A DNA stretch of 16,339 bases from Candidatus Staskawiczbacteria bacterium (GTDB taxonomy: Bacteria; Patescibacteriota; Minisyncoccia; Minisyncoccales; Staskawiczbacteraceae): contig CAINMG010000099.1 of NCBI GenBank assembly GCA_903850725.1, forward strand, positions 1-16,339, read 5' to 3'. Positions 1 to 5,385 of this stretch are shown in pieces (the first letter of the stretch is position 1; each line of letters opens with the position of its first letter). Below the pieces are notes generated by a model. That model worked only from the letters and a program-made list of their open reading frames with translations, was not told the DNA's origin and searched no databases. A program made the translations under genes and the position numbers.

Positions 1-2
1 TA

Positions 3-185
3 AATTTTAATTATAAGATAATTTATTTAAGGCCCGCTTTAGCAGATTATCTAATAGTACATGAACTTTGCCATTTAGGAGAGCTTAACCATTCAAGGAG
101 ATTTTGGGATTTAGTTAAAAAAACTATTCCTGATTTTGTGGAGATTAACAAAGAATTAAGACGTACGCCTATAAAGCTAATTTAA
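3..185 (+). CDS. YgjP-like (DUF45) zinc metallopeptidase, C-terminal part
   Basis: This is the 3' end of a gene that begins before the window; about 60 residues are visible in the frame starting at base 3, ending in TAA at 183-185. The reading contains VHELCHLGELNHSRRFW. HELCH (bases 60-74) is the HExxH zinc-binding and catalytic motif, and the histidine of NHS (bases 90-92) fits the third zinc ligand of the YgjP/DUF45 family, which is related to SprT and WLM metallopeptidases. The tail after FW is short, as usual in this family. The cellular substrate is not known for most members. No terminator follows; the helicase promoter begins ten bases after the stop. Confidence 0.82.
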   Translation, partial: NFNYKIIYLRPALADYLIVHELCHLGELNHSRRFWDLVKKTIPDFVEINKELRRTPIKLI

Positions 186-194
186 GTAAAACAG

Positions 195-223
195 TTGACA
201 AATTTAAGTAATTGTTATATACT
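195..223 (+). promoter_or_regulatory. Promoter of the DEAD-box helicase
   Basis: A perfect -35 box TTGACA (195-200) is separated by 17 bases from TATACT (218-223). Transcription would start near 230, giving a leader of about 95 bases before the preferred start codon at 326. The architecture matches several other promoters in the window. Confidence 0.75.
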
Positions 224-252
224 TAATATACAATTTAATTCTCATTAGTTTT

Positions 253-325
253 AATGTCTTCCCTTTGTGGCAGCCGTTTAACCTTTAATCTGGTTTATGA
301 AACTGAAGGGAAAGACATTTTTTTT
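253..325 (+). promoter_or_regulatory. Structured leader with terminator-like stem and U8 tract before the helicase start
   Basis: The arm AATGTCTTCCCTT (253-265) pairs with AAGGGAAAGACATT (306-319), with one bulged base. It encloses a second stem: GTTT 276-279 with AAAC 300-303, and AACC 280-283 with GGTT 292-295. Eight T residues (318-325) follow directly and abut the ATG at 326. A stem followed by a U-run at this place looks like an intrinsic terminator or attenuator in the 5' UTR. The purine-rich 3' arm is also the only ribosome-binding-like sequence, so folding could hide it. The function is inferred. Confidence 0.5.
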
Positions 326-1552
326 ATGCAAAAAAGTAATTATGGCCAAAGGTCAAACTTTGGTAGGTCTAGTTTTGGAGGTCAGGGTGGTAATCAAAAT
401 AGAAATTTTAAAAGTTTTAGTAAACCTAAAGCGCGTTTTGGTGGGGGGAGCTCAATTCATTTTTCTAAATTTATATGTAAGGCAGAACCAATTAGTGAGT
501 CTTTGCCATATATGCCAGAAAATAAATTTGAAGATTTTAATATTGCGCAAGCTTTAAAGGCAAATATTATAAAGAAAGGGTATATTGATCCAACTCCAAT
601 TCAAGACTCTGCTATTCCTTTTATTTTGCAAGGTAGGGATGTAATTGGAATTGCCAATACTGGAACTGGTAAAACTGCAGCGTTTTTAATCCCTTTGCTT
701 AATAAAATTATTAGCAATCCTAGGGAAAAAGTTTTAATTATGGTGCCAACAAGAGAATTGGCAATTCAAATTAATCAAGAGTTTTTTGAGTTTAGCAGGA
801 ATATGAAAATCTTTTCTGTTTGCTGTGTCGGTGGGGTTAGTACTTATAATCAAATTTCAAGCTTAAGAAGAAATCATAATATAGTAATTGGTACCCCCGG
901 AAGATTAAAAGATTTGGTAAATAGAAAAGTTATTAATATAGCTTCTTTTAGCACGATTGTTTTAGATGAGGCTGATAGAATGCTAGATATGGGTTTTGTT
1001 AACGATATGAGGCTTATAATGCAAAGTATGCCTAAAAGCAGACAAACATTATTTTTTATGGCAACAGTTACAAGAGAATTAGATAAATTAATTAAAGAAT
1101 TTCAAACTAATCCACAGGAAGTAAAAGTGAAAACTAGAGAAACTTCAAAAAATGTTGATCAAAATATTGTAAGAGTGGGCTCTGGGCAGGACAAGCTAGA
1201 CTCATTGCACAATTTGTTAATTCAAAAGGAATTTTCTAAAGTTTTGATTTTTGGTAGAACAAAACATGGAGTGGAAAGATTATGCCAAACACTTGTGAAA
1301 AAAGGATTTAAAGCCGAATCAATCCATGGAGATAAGCCTCAAGGAAAAAGACAATCAGCATTAAGAATGTTTCGTGAAAATCAAAGCCAAATATTAGTTG
1401 CCACTGATGTGGCTGCCAGAGGATTGGATATACCAAATGTAAGTCATGTAATAAATTATGATGTGCCAGAAAATTATGAAGATTATGTACATAGAATTGG
1501 TAGAACCGGTAGAGGAAACCAAGTTGGCATTGCGTTGACATTTATTAGTTAA
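326..1552 (+). CDS. DEAD-box ATP-dependent RNA helicase
   Basis: The gene encodes an ATP-dependent RNA-unwinding enzyme of the DEAD family, of the sort that works in ribosome assembly, RNA decay or cold adaptation. All core motifs are visible: the Q motif with PTPIQ, motif I ANTGTGKT (residues 110-117), PTRELA, TPGR, DEAD (214-217), motif V ATDVAARGLD and motif VI HRIGRTGR (389-396). Motif III reads MAT rather than the usual SAT. The first 50 residues are rich in Gly, Asn, Gln, Arg and Ser and look disordered. The protein stops 12 residues after motif VI, so the C-terminal extension of most bacterial homologues is absent. An upstream ATG at 254 is in frame but lies in the leader hairpin; the ATG at 326, giving 408 aa, is preferred because it begins the low-complexity head. 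It is a monocistronic unit. Confidence 0.93.
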   Translation: MQKSNYGQRSNFGRSSFGGQGGNQNRNFKSFSKPKARFGGGSSIHFSKFICKAEPISESLPYMPENKFEDFNIAQALKANIIKKGYIDPTPIQDSAIPFILQGRDVIGIANTGTGKTAAFLIPLLNKIISNPREKVLIMVPTRELAIQINQEFFEFSRNMKIFSVCCVGGVSTYNQISSLRRNHNIVIGTPGRLKDLVNRKVINIASFSTIVLDEADRMLDMGFVNDMRLIMQSMPKSRQTLFFMATVTRELDKLIKEFQTNPQEVKVKTRETSKNVDQNIVRVGSGQDKLDSLHNLLIQKEFSKVLIFGRTKHGVERLCQTLVKKGFKAESIHGDKPQGKRQSALRMFRENQSQILVATDVAARGLDIPNVSHVINYDVPENYEDYVHRIGRTGRGNQVGIALTFIS

Positions 1553-1581
1553 TTGCAAAATTTTGTAAGTTTGTTATTAAG

Positions 1582-1615
1582 AACACTTCTTGCATTTTGC
1601 TAGAAGTGTTTTTAA
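1582..1615 (+). terminator. Intrinsic terminator after the helicase gene
   Basis: A nine-base-pair stem, AACACTTCT (1582-1590) with AGAAGTGTT (1602-1610), has an 11-base loop and continues into a T-run. It lies 30 bases after the helicase stop. Confidence 0.85.
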
Positions 1616-1651
1616 TTAGGATATTTGCTTTTTGTATGCTATCATAACAAT

Positions 1652-1918
1652 ATGAATATTATAATAAGTAAAGAGCAATTTTTAATTGAGCATAATAAAT
1701 TATCTCCAGCAAACTTGAAGGCTACTTTTGCTTTACTAACAAAGTTTCAGCAGGAAAAAAAGCCCTTACTTAAAGATGCAGAATGGTCAAACAAATTGAG
1801 GATTCCGTTTATGGTTTGGCTTTCTACTGGGGTAGCAAAATCAGAAGAATGCAAAGATCAAAATGGTAATATGGGGAAAAAACAAATTTATAGGAATTAC
1901 CCTGAAACGCATTATTAG
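1652..1918 (+). CDS. Small hypothetical protein, 88 aa
   Basis: I do not recognise this protein. From the ATG at 1652 it is an 88-residue soluble protein starting MNIIISKEQF, with a helical first half and a charged, Lys-rich end; no signal peptide, membrane segment or cysteine motif is seen. A longer reading from TTG at 1625 would add nine residues but overlaps the likely promoter. The sequence TGCTATCAT (1637-1645) resembles an extended -10 box and would place the transcription start almost on the ATG, so the mRNA may be leaderless. No good -35 box is present. The gene stands alone between the helicase terminator and the RNA gene downstream. The ORF has the same AT-rich codon use as the housekeeping genes, which supports its being real. 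Confidence 0.5.
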   Translation: MNIIISKEQFLIEHNKLSPANLKATFALLTKFQQEKKPLLKDAEWSNKLRIPFMVWLSTGVAKSEECKDQNGNMGKKQIYRNYPETHY

Positions 1919-1966
1919 AAAATAAATAGAAATAAAGTAAGTATTTTAAATTCAATAAAAATAGTA

Positions 1967-1994
1967 TTGACAACAAGCTATAATTTGCTAGGAT
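1967..1994 (+). promoter_or_regulatory. Promoter of the candidate structured RNA
   Basis: TTGACA (1967-1972) is followed after 16 bases by TAGGAT (1989-1994), which is preceded by TGC as in an extended -10 promoter. The predicted start is near 2001. No convincing protein gene lies between here and the terminator at 2114-2153. Confidence 0.7.
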
Positions 1995-2000
1995 TAAATT

Positions 2001-2153
2001 GTTATGAATCAAATCAACCTTGTAAATAAAATTTTCTGGTTTTATTTTAGCCCCTTGGGAAAAGAGGTTGGTTTGAGCATTCTAAAATAAAACAAAATTA
2101 ATTTAGAGAAATCAAACGAGTCCCTTTTCCAAAAGAAGGGGACTTGTTTTTTT
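2001..2153 (+). ncRNA. Candidate non-coding RNA with pseudoknot topology
   Basis: A unit of about 150 bases runs from a good promoter to a strong terminator. Segment A (2009-2019) is complementary over 11 positions to A' (2066-2076), with one G-U pair. Segment B (2039-2050, GTTTTATTTTAG) is perfectly complementary over 12 bases to B' (2082-2093). The order A-B-A'-B' is that of an H-type pseudoknot, or of two mutually exclusive folds. A local CCC/GGG hairpin lies inside, near 2051-2060. A 28-codon ORF from 2004 to 2090 has no ribosome-binding site and is not favoured. I do not recognise it as a known RNA family; 6S RNA, tmRNA, RNase P and SRP RNA signatures were not evident. Confidence 0.5.
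2114..2153 (+). terminator. Intrinsic terminator of the candidate RNA
   Basis: Bases 2114-2128 pair with 2135-2149 in a stem of about 15 base pairs including G-U pairs, with a six-base loop, and the 3' arm runs into seven T residues (2147-2153). Confidence 0.85.
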
Positions 2154-2157
2154 GCAT

Positions 2158-2172
2158 CAACGGTTGATGTAG
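2158..2172 (+). promoter_or_regulatory. Perfect 15-bp palindrome upstream of the orphan gene
   Basis: CATCAAC and GTTGATG flank a single central G about 35 bases upstream of the orphan gene. The site could be an operator; the weak -35-like TTGATG overlaps its right half, with TGTAAA 17 bases further on. No regulator is assignable. Confidence 0.35.
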
Positions 2173-2208
2173 AAAAGTTGTTCATTTGTAAAAGCAAAGG
2201 AGCGAATG

Positions 2209-2625
2209 ATGAATGGTAGAATTGAAATTTGCGACCTTCTTCCGAGTGATTTGCGAAGGGCCTTTTCTTCAGAGAAGGTAAAAAAAGTGGTTTGCTTGGT
2301 GTGCGAGACCAGGCAGACTGGAGATCATTTGGATGAATGGCTTAGTAGAATGGCGCTAAATGGGAAATTTGAGATTTTATTTGCAACTAGCCCAGAAAAT
2401 TGTTTGGCTGGAGCCATGCAAGATGATGTTGGCGTTGTTCGCATTTTTTGGTTTAGGGTAACGCAAGCTAATTGTGTGTGGCAGGAGAATGGCGGAAAGC
2501 CTGGAGTGGATTGCTTTTGCTTCACGCAACGGGCACGGGTGAATGGAGGTGGCAAGCACATGGTTTGGTTTGGTGGAATGACCGAACACAGTGCGGGCTT
2601 GATTAGAGACGCTCTGTTCGATTGA
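2209..2625 (+). CDS. Orphan hypothetical protein, 138 aa
   Basis: I do not recognise this protein. It is a soluble 138-residue protein with no signal peptide. It has a mixed alpha/beta look, with a hydrophobic strand KKVVCLVCETRQ near residues 25-36 and a second VVRIFWFRV near residues 75-83, and carries several scattered cysteines. There are two adjacent ATGs, at 2206 and 2209. The strong Shine-Dalgarno AAAGGAG (2196-2202) is three bases from the first and six from the second, so 2209 is chosen. Codon use is clearly more GC-rich than in the neighbours and the SD is much stronger than those of the housekeeping genes, which suggests a transferred or independently evolving gene. A strong terminator follows 22 bases after the stop, so it is its own unit. 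Confidence 0.65.
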   Translation: MNGRIEICDLLPSDLRRAFSSEKVKKVVCLVCETRQTGDHLDEWLSRMALNGKFEILFATSPENCLAGAMQDDVGVVRIFWFRVTQANCVWQENGGKPGVDCFCFTQRARVNGGGKHMVWFGGMTEHSAGLIRDALFD

Positions 2626-2646
2626 GGGAATAGAGTCGCAGACAAT

Positions 2647-2691
2647 GGCGGGAAACGTTTTGCAGTCGCAAACGTTACCGCCTTTTTATTT
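2647..2691 (+). terminator. Intrinsic terminator of the 138-aa orphan
   Basis: GGCGG (2647-2651) and CCGCC (2678-2682) close a long stem that also pairs AACGTTTTGC with GCAAACGTT, followed by TTTTTATTTT. It is one of the strongest terminators in the window. Confidence 0.88.
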
Positions 2692-2724
2692 TGGTATTTT
2701 TATTCTGGCTATGCTGGCAGGGGC

Positions 2725-2753
2725 TTGACACGAGCTTTGGGTTTTGATAAAAT
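2725..2753 (+). promoter_or_regulatory. Promoter of a short stand-alone transcript
   Basis: TTGACA (2725-2730), a 17-base spacer, then TAAAAT (2748-2753). The spacing and the TTTTGATAARAT-like sequence around the -10 box resemble the csoR promoter at 6467-6495. The transcript would begin near 2758-2760. Confidence 0.75.
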
Positions 2754-2757
2754 GAAG

Positions 2758-2837
2758 ACAGTAGGTTTCGGCGAAGGGGCTGTCGGCACGCTCCTTGAGT
2801 GCCTCAGTTTTGTTCGGAAGCCGACAGCCCTTTTTTT
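2758..2837 (+). ncRNA. Candidate small RNA of about 80 nt
   Basis: From the predicted start to the T-run there are only about 80 bases. An 11-bp perfect stem, GGGCTGTCGGC (2777-2787) with GCCGACAGCCC (2820-2830), ends in seven T residues (2831-2837). Smaller hairpins are possible before it (TTC/GAA around GGC near 2767-2775) and inside its 32-base loop. No translated ORF starts after the transcription start; the ATG at 2752 overlaps the -10 box. A small RNA, or a bare promoter-terminator unit, is the best reading. The family is not recognised. Confidence 0.5.
2777..2837 (+). terminator. Intrinsic terminator of the 80-nt transcript
   Basis: A GC-rich 11-bp perfect stem is followed by TTTTTTT. 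The loop is unusually long at 32 bases, and its inner part can form a further hairpin. Confidence 0.8.
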
Positions 2838-2951
2838 GCCATTAGGCATTTATTCTTTCAGGTTATCTTTCTTTTGAAAGATAACAAATCAATAACTGAC
2901 TTCGGTCAGCAATTGAAAAAAATAAGCGATTACCTCTAGGTGATCGCTTTT
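2838..2951 (+). other. Row of three hairpins ending in a terminator, no gene
   Basis: No coding region is seen here. A perfect 10-bp hairpin GTTATCTTTC/GAAAGATAAC (2862-2885, TTTT loop) is followed by CTGAC-TTCG-GTCAG (2896-2909), a UUCG tetraloop hairpin. Next comes an 11-bp stem, 2924-2934 with 2939-2949 (TCTA loop), running into TTTTAA. The last hairpin acts as a plausible terminator just before the rrf2 promoter. No dedicated promoter was found, so these may be read through from the 80-nt transcript. Confidence 0.55.
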
Positions 2952-2954
2952 AAC

Positions 2955-3004
2955 TTGCAAAAAATTTTATTTGTGGTAATATTAAAGCAGACTGATTCGG
3001 TCTG
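2955..3004 (+). promoter_or_regulatory. rrf2 promoter with palindromic operator
   Basis: TTGCAA (2955-2960), 16 bases, then TAATAT (2977-2982) preceded by TGG as an extended -10 box. Immediately downstream, over the predicted start site, lies CAGACTGATTCGGTCTG (2988-3004), a palindrome with CAGAC/GTCTG arms. The GACT-N5-GGTC core is close to the GACT-N5-AGTC core of IscR type 1 sites, so autorepression by the Rrf2 protein encoded next is likely. The match is by eye. Confidence 0.6.
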
Positions 3005-3021
3005 TTTTAAAATACAAATTT

Positions 3022-3414
3022 ATGTTTCAAGTTACCAAAAAAGTTGAATATGGACTCCGGGCTATGATTATTTTGGCAAAGATATATAAATCAAAGCAGT
3101 TAATTTCAGTTAGAGAAATTTCCAATAAAGAAAGTATTTCTTTTGATTTTTTGGAGAAGATTATTTCTCAGCTAGAAAAATCTAAATTAGTTAAGGGGTC
3201 CAAGGGCTCTGCTGGCGGATATATTTTAGCCAAAAACCCAAATAAAATTAATGTAAAAAGTATAATTAATTCTTTGGAGGGAGCAAAAGCAATTACCAAT
3301 TGTCCGTTTTGCCCTAGGAATAAAAAATGTATTGCCAAAAATGCTTGGCAAAAAATAGATAAATCTTTGTCTAAAACATTACAAGATATAACATTGTCCC
3401 AACTTACTAAATAA
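3022..3414 (+). CDS. Rrf2-family transcriptional regulator, probable Fe-S sensor (IscR-like)
   Basis: This 130-aa protein has the Rrf2 winged-helix fold. It has the family opening (KKVEYGLRAMIILA, residues 6-19), the recognition-helix region around SISFDFLEKIISQLEKSKLV (38-57), and a wing with GSAGGYILA. Three cysteines, C94, C97 and C103, occupy the place of the IscR cluster ligands (C92, C98, C104), although the spacing is CxxCx5C rather than Cx5Cx5C. It most likely binds a [2Fe-2S] cluster and controls the desulfurase, scaffold and mnmA genes downstream according to Fe-S status. An IscR-like palindrome over its own start site supports autoregulation. The ATG at 3022 gives the standard family length. 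The altered cysteine spacing leaves ligation uncertain. Confidence 0.85.
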   Translation: MFQVTKKVEYGLRAMIILAKIYKSKQLISVREISNKESISFDFLEKIISQLEKSKLVKGSKGSAGGYILAKNPNKINVKSIINSLEGAKAITNCPFCPRNKKCIAKNAWQKIDKSLSKTLQDITLSQLTK

Positions 3415-3417
3415 TTC

Positions 3418-3520
3418 GCTCGGCAAATAAACTTTTTTTTCCGTGGCTGAGCCACTGCGGTGTGCTCCAGCTTGCCCGCCTTAGGCGGACAACCTACAAA
3501 AAAAGTTCATTTTGCCTCGC
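3418..3520 (+). repeat. Dispersed structured element, copy 1 (upstream of iscS)
   Basis: A 103-bp element whose ends are imperfect inverted arms: GGCAAATAAACTTTTTTT near the left, and AAAAAAAGTTCATTTTGCC near the right. Inside are two hairpins, GTGGC-TGA-GCCAC (3443-3455) and CCGCC-TTA-GGCGG (3476-3488, inside TTG/CAA). The predicted shape is a three-way junction. It is nearly identical to 6526-6623 except in the second hairpin. It fills the gap between the rrf2 stop and iscS, and the right arm overlaps the longest possible iscS reading frame. Confidence 0.85.
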
Positions 3521-3532
3521 TTAATTAATCTT

Positions 3533-4702
3533 TTGAAACAAATATATTTAGATCATGCTTCTACAACTCCTTTAGATAAGAAAGTAGCAAAAGCTATGGC
3601 TGTTTGCCAAGAAAAAATTTATGGCAATGCTACTTCTTTGCATAAATTGGGTAGGGAGGCAAAGACAGAATTAAATAAGGCAAGAAAGACAATTGCTCAA
3701 ATTTTAAATTGTAGGCAAGAAGAAATAATTTTTACAGGATCAGGCACAGAATCAGATAATTTAGCTGTTTTGGGAGTTATGCGCGCAGGCAAAAGTTTGG
3801 GAAATCACATTATTGTTTCTAGTATAGAACATCATGCTGTTTTATATACTGCAGAACAACTTGAAGTTGAAGGTTCTAAAGTTTTAAGGTTAAAAGTGGA
3901 TAAAGATGGAATTGTTGATTTGGTTGAATTAGAAAAGAATATTACAGCTGACACGGTTTTGGTTTCTATAATGTATGCAAACAATGAAATTGGCTCAATA
4001 CAGCCTATAAAAGAAATCGCTAAAATTATAAAACAAAAAAATCCCAAAACCCTTTTTCATACTGATGCTTGTCAGGCTGCTGGTTATTTAGATTTAAATG
4101 TACAAAATTTAGGAGTGGATTTGCTTACAATTAATGGAAGCAAAATCTATGGACCAAAAGGAACTGGAGTTTTGTATGTAAAAGCTGGCGTAAAAATTGA
4201 TCCAATTATTTTTGGGGGAGGGCAGGAACAGGGTAAAAGAAGCGGAACAGAAAATATTGTAGGTATTGTGGGTTTAGCAGAAGCTCTTAAAATTGCTAAT
4301 GCAAAACGTAAGATAGAGTCTATCCGAGAGACAAAACTAAGAGATTATTTTATAAAACAAGTTTTAGCAAAAATTCCTAAAGTAGTATTAAACGGATCGC
4401 AAGAAAAGAGATTGCCCAATAATATAAATATTTCTATTTTAGATATTGAAGGGGAGGCTATGCTTTTGTGGCTTGATAAATATGGGATTTATTGCTCTAC
4501 TGGTTCTGCTTGCGATTCGCAAAGTTTAGAGCCTTCCCATGTTATTTTGGCTTTAGGCAGGCCTTATGAATATGCCAATGGAGCTTTGCGTTTTACTTTG
4601 GGGAGAGGAACAACAAAAAAAGATTTAGATTATGTGCTGAAAGTTTTACCAAAAATTGTCGCAGATCTTCGCAAAATTTCCCCAGTAAATGTTAATTTAT
4701 AA
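3533..4702 (+). CDS. iscS: Cysteine desulfurase, IscS/NifS type
   Basis: This PLP enzyme takes sulfur from L-cysteine, giving alanine and a protein persulfide, for Fe-S assembly and tRNA thiolation. The N-terminus IYLDHASTTP is the classic start of the family. The PLP lysine is K204 in NGSKIYGPKG, and the persulfide cysteine is C327 in STGSACDSQSLEPSHV, which is the IscS-like longer loop. The usual HTDACQAAG and GSGTESDN motifs are present. The longest frame begins at TTG 3512, inside the right arm of the structured repeat; TTG 3533 gives MKQIYLDHA and 389 aa, matching the family N-terminus, so it is preferred. No clear Shine-Dalgarno is visible before either. It sits between the Rrf2 regulator and the scaffold gene, which starts five bases after its stop. 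Confidence 0.93.
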   Translation: MKQIYLDHASTTPLDKKVAKAMAVCQEKIYGNATSLHKLGREAKTELNKARKTIAQILNCRQEEIIFTGSGTESDNLAVLGVMRAGKSLGNHIIVSSIEHHAVLYTAEQLEVEGSKVLRLKVDKDGIVDLVELEKNITADTVLVSIMYANNEIGSIQPIKEIAKIIKQKNPKTLFHTDACQAAGYLDLNVQNLGVDLLTINGSKIYGPKGTGVLYVKAGVKIDPIIFGGGQEQGKRSGTENIVGIVGLAEALKIANAKRKIESIRETKLRDYFIKQVLAKIPKVVLNGSQEKRLPNNINISILDIEGEAMLLWLDKYGIYCSTGSACDSQSLEPSHVILALGRPYEYANGALRFTLGRGTTKKDLDYVLKVLPKIVADLRKISPVNVNL

Positions 4703-4707
4703 AAAAT

Positions 4708-5385
4708 ATGAAAAGAAATATTAAAAAATCAAAAGATGTGTTAAGTAATAAAACCAACGAGGGTTGGGTTTATTCGAGTACAGTAAAAAAACATTTTTTT
4801 AAGCCAAAAAATTTATTTTTAAAAGATCCAAAAAATGGTGAGTTTGATGCAGAAGGTCAAGTGGGAAGTCCTCAGTGTGGGGACGTAATGAAAATTTGGA
4901 TCAAAATCCAGAAAACTGGTCGAGGTCGGGTCTCGACCGAAATTATAAAAAAGCTAAAATGGCGAACTTTTGGTTGTGCTTCTGCAATTGCATCTACCTC
5001 AATGTTTTCTGTAATGGTAACAGAGAAAGGTGGGATGAAATTAGATGATGCGTTAAAAATAAGACCTCAAGATATAATGCAAAGACTTCATGGCCTGCCA
5101 GCTCGTAAAGTACATTGTTCTGTTTTGTGTGATAAAGCTTTTCGTCAAGCAGTAAACAATTATTTTAGAAATACAAAACAGTATAACAGAATTATTGTTG
5201 ATGGTGCTAAAGTAATTGATAAAAATTTAAATATTACAGATAAAGATATCGAAGATGCTGTGCTTGATGGAGCTAAAACTTTACTTGATGTGCAAAAGAA
5301 ATTAAAAGTTGGAGTGGGTGATCCTTCGGCAATTCCCGAAATTGAGCAATTGATAAAATTTTACAATGAAAAATATTACGGGTAA
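4708..5385 (+). CDS. iscU: IscU/NifU-type Fe-S scaffold with a degenerate BFD-like tail
   Basis: The N-terminal 155 residues are an IscU scaffold on which clusters are assembled with sulfur from the upstream desulfurase. The cluster-binding residues are C57 with D59 (SPQCGDVM), C90 (TFGCASAIAS) and C137 (VHCSVL). At 225 aa it is longer than IscU (about 128). Residues 168-222 (VIDKNLNITDKDIEDAV through PEIEQLIKFYNE) resemble the central [2Fe-2S] BFD domain of NifU. However, every expected cysteine is missing: the CxC position reads as IDKNL and the GCGxC position as GVGDPS. The tail therefore probably cannot bind a cluster. A 7-codon palindromic insertion (GRGRVST, residues 71-77) lies in a loop before C90. 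The gene overlaps mnmA by 20 bases. Confidence 0.9.
   Translation: MKRNIKKSKDVLSNKTNEGWVYSSTVKKHFFKPKNLFLKDPKNGEFDAEGQVGSPQCGDVMKIWIKIQKTGRGRVSTEIIKKLKWRTFGCASAIASTSMFSVMVTEKGGMKLDDALKIRPQDIMQRLHGLPARKVHCSVLCDKAFRQAVNNYFRNTKQYNRIIVDGAKVIDKNLNITDKDIEDAVLDGAKTLLDVQKKLKVGVGDPSAIPEIEQLIKFYNEKYYG
4918..4938. repeat. 21-bp palindrome inserted in frame in iscU
   Basis: GGTCGAG and CTCGACC flank GTCGGGT, making a GC-rich hairpin in an AT-rich gene. It occupies exactly seven codons (GRGRVST) in the loop where E. coli IscU has a much shorter linker. This fits a small palindromic insertion tolerated in the protein. Confidence 0.6.

Noticed and set aside
254..325. Upstream start of the helicase at ATG 254, adding 24 residues
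   Set aside because: This stretch forms the leader hairpin and the U8 tract, and the added residues do not look like helicase N-termini. ATG 326 starts the Gly/Asn/Arg-rich head.
2004..2090. 28-codon ORF in the candidate RNA
   Set aside because: It has no ribosome-binding site, and it overlaps the helices of the proposed RNA fold; kept only as an alternative.
2325..2645. Minus-strand ORF of 106 codons opposite the 138-aa orphan
   Set aside because: The plus strand has the Shine-Dalgarno and a terminator in the right place; the minus frame has neither.
3512..3532. TTG 3512 as the start of the desulfurase
   Set aside because: It lies in the right arm of the repeat, and the family N-terminus begins with KQIYLDHA, reached from TTG 3533.
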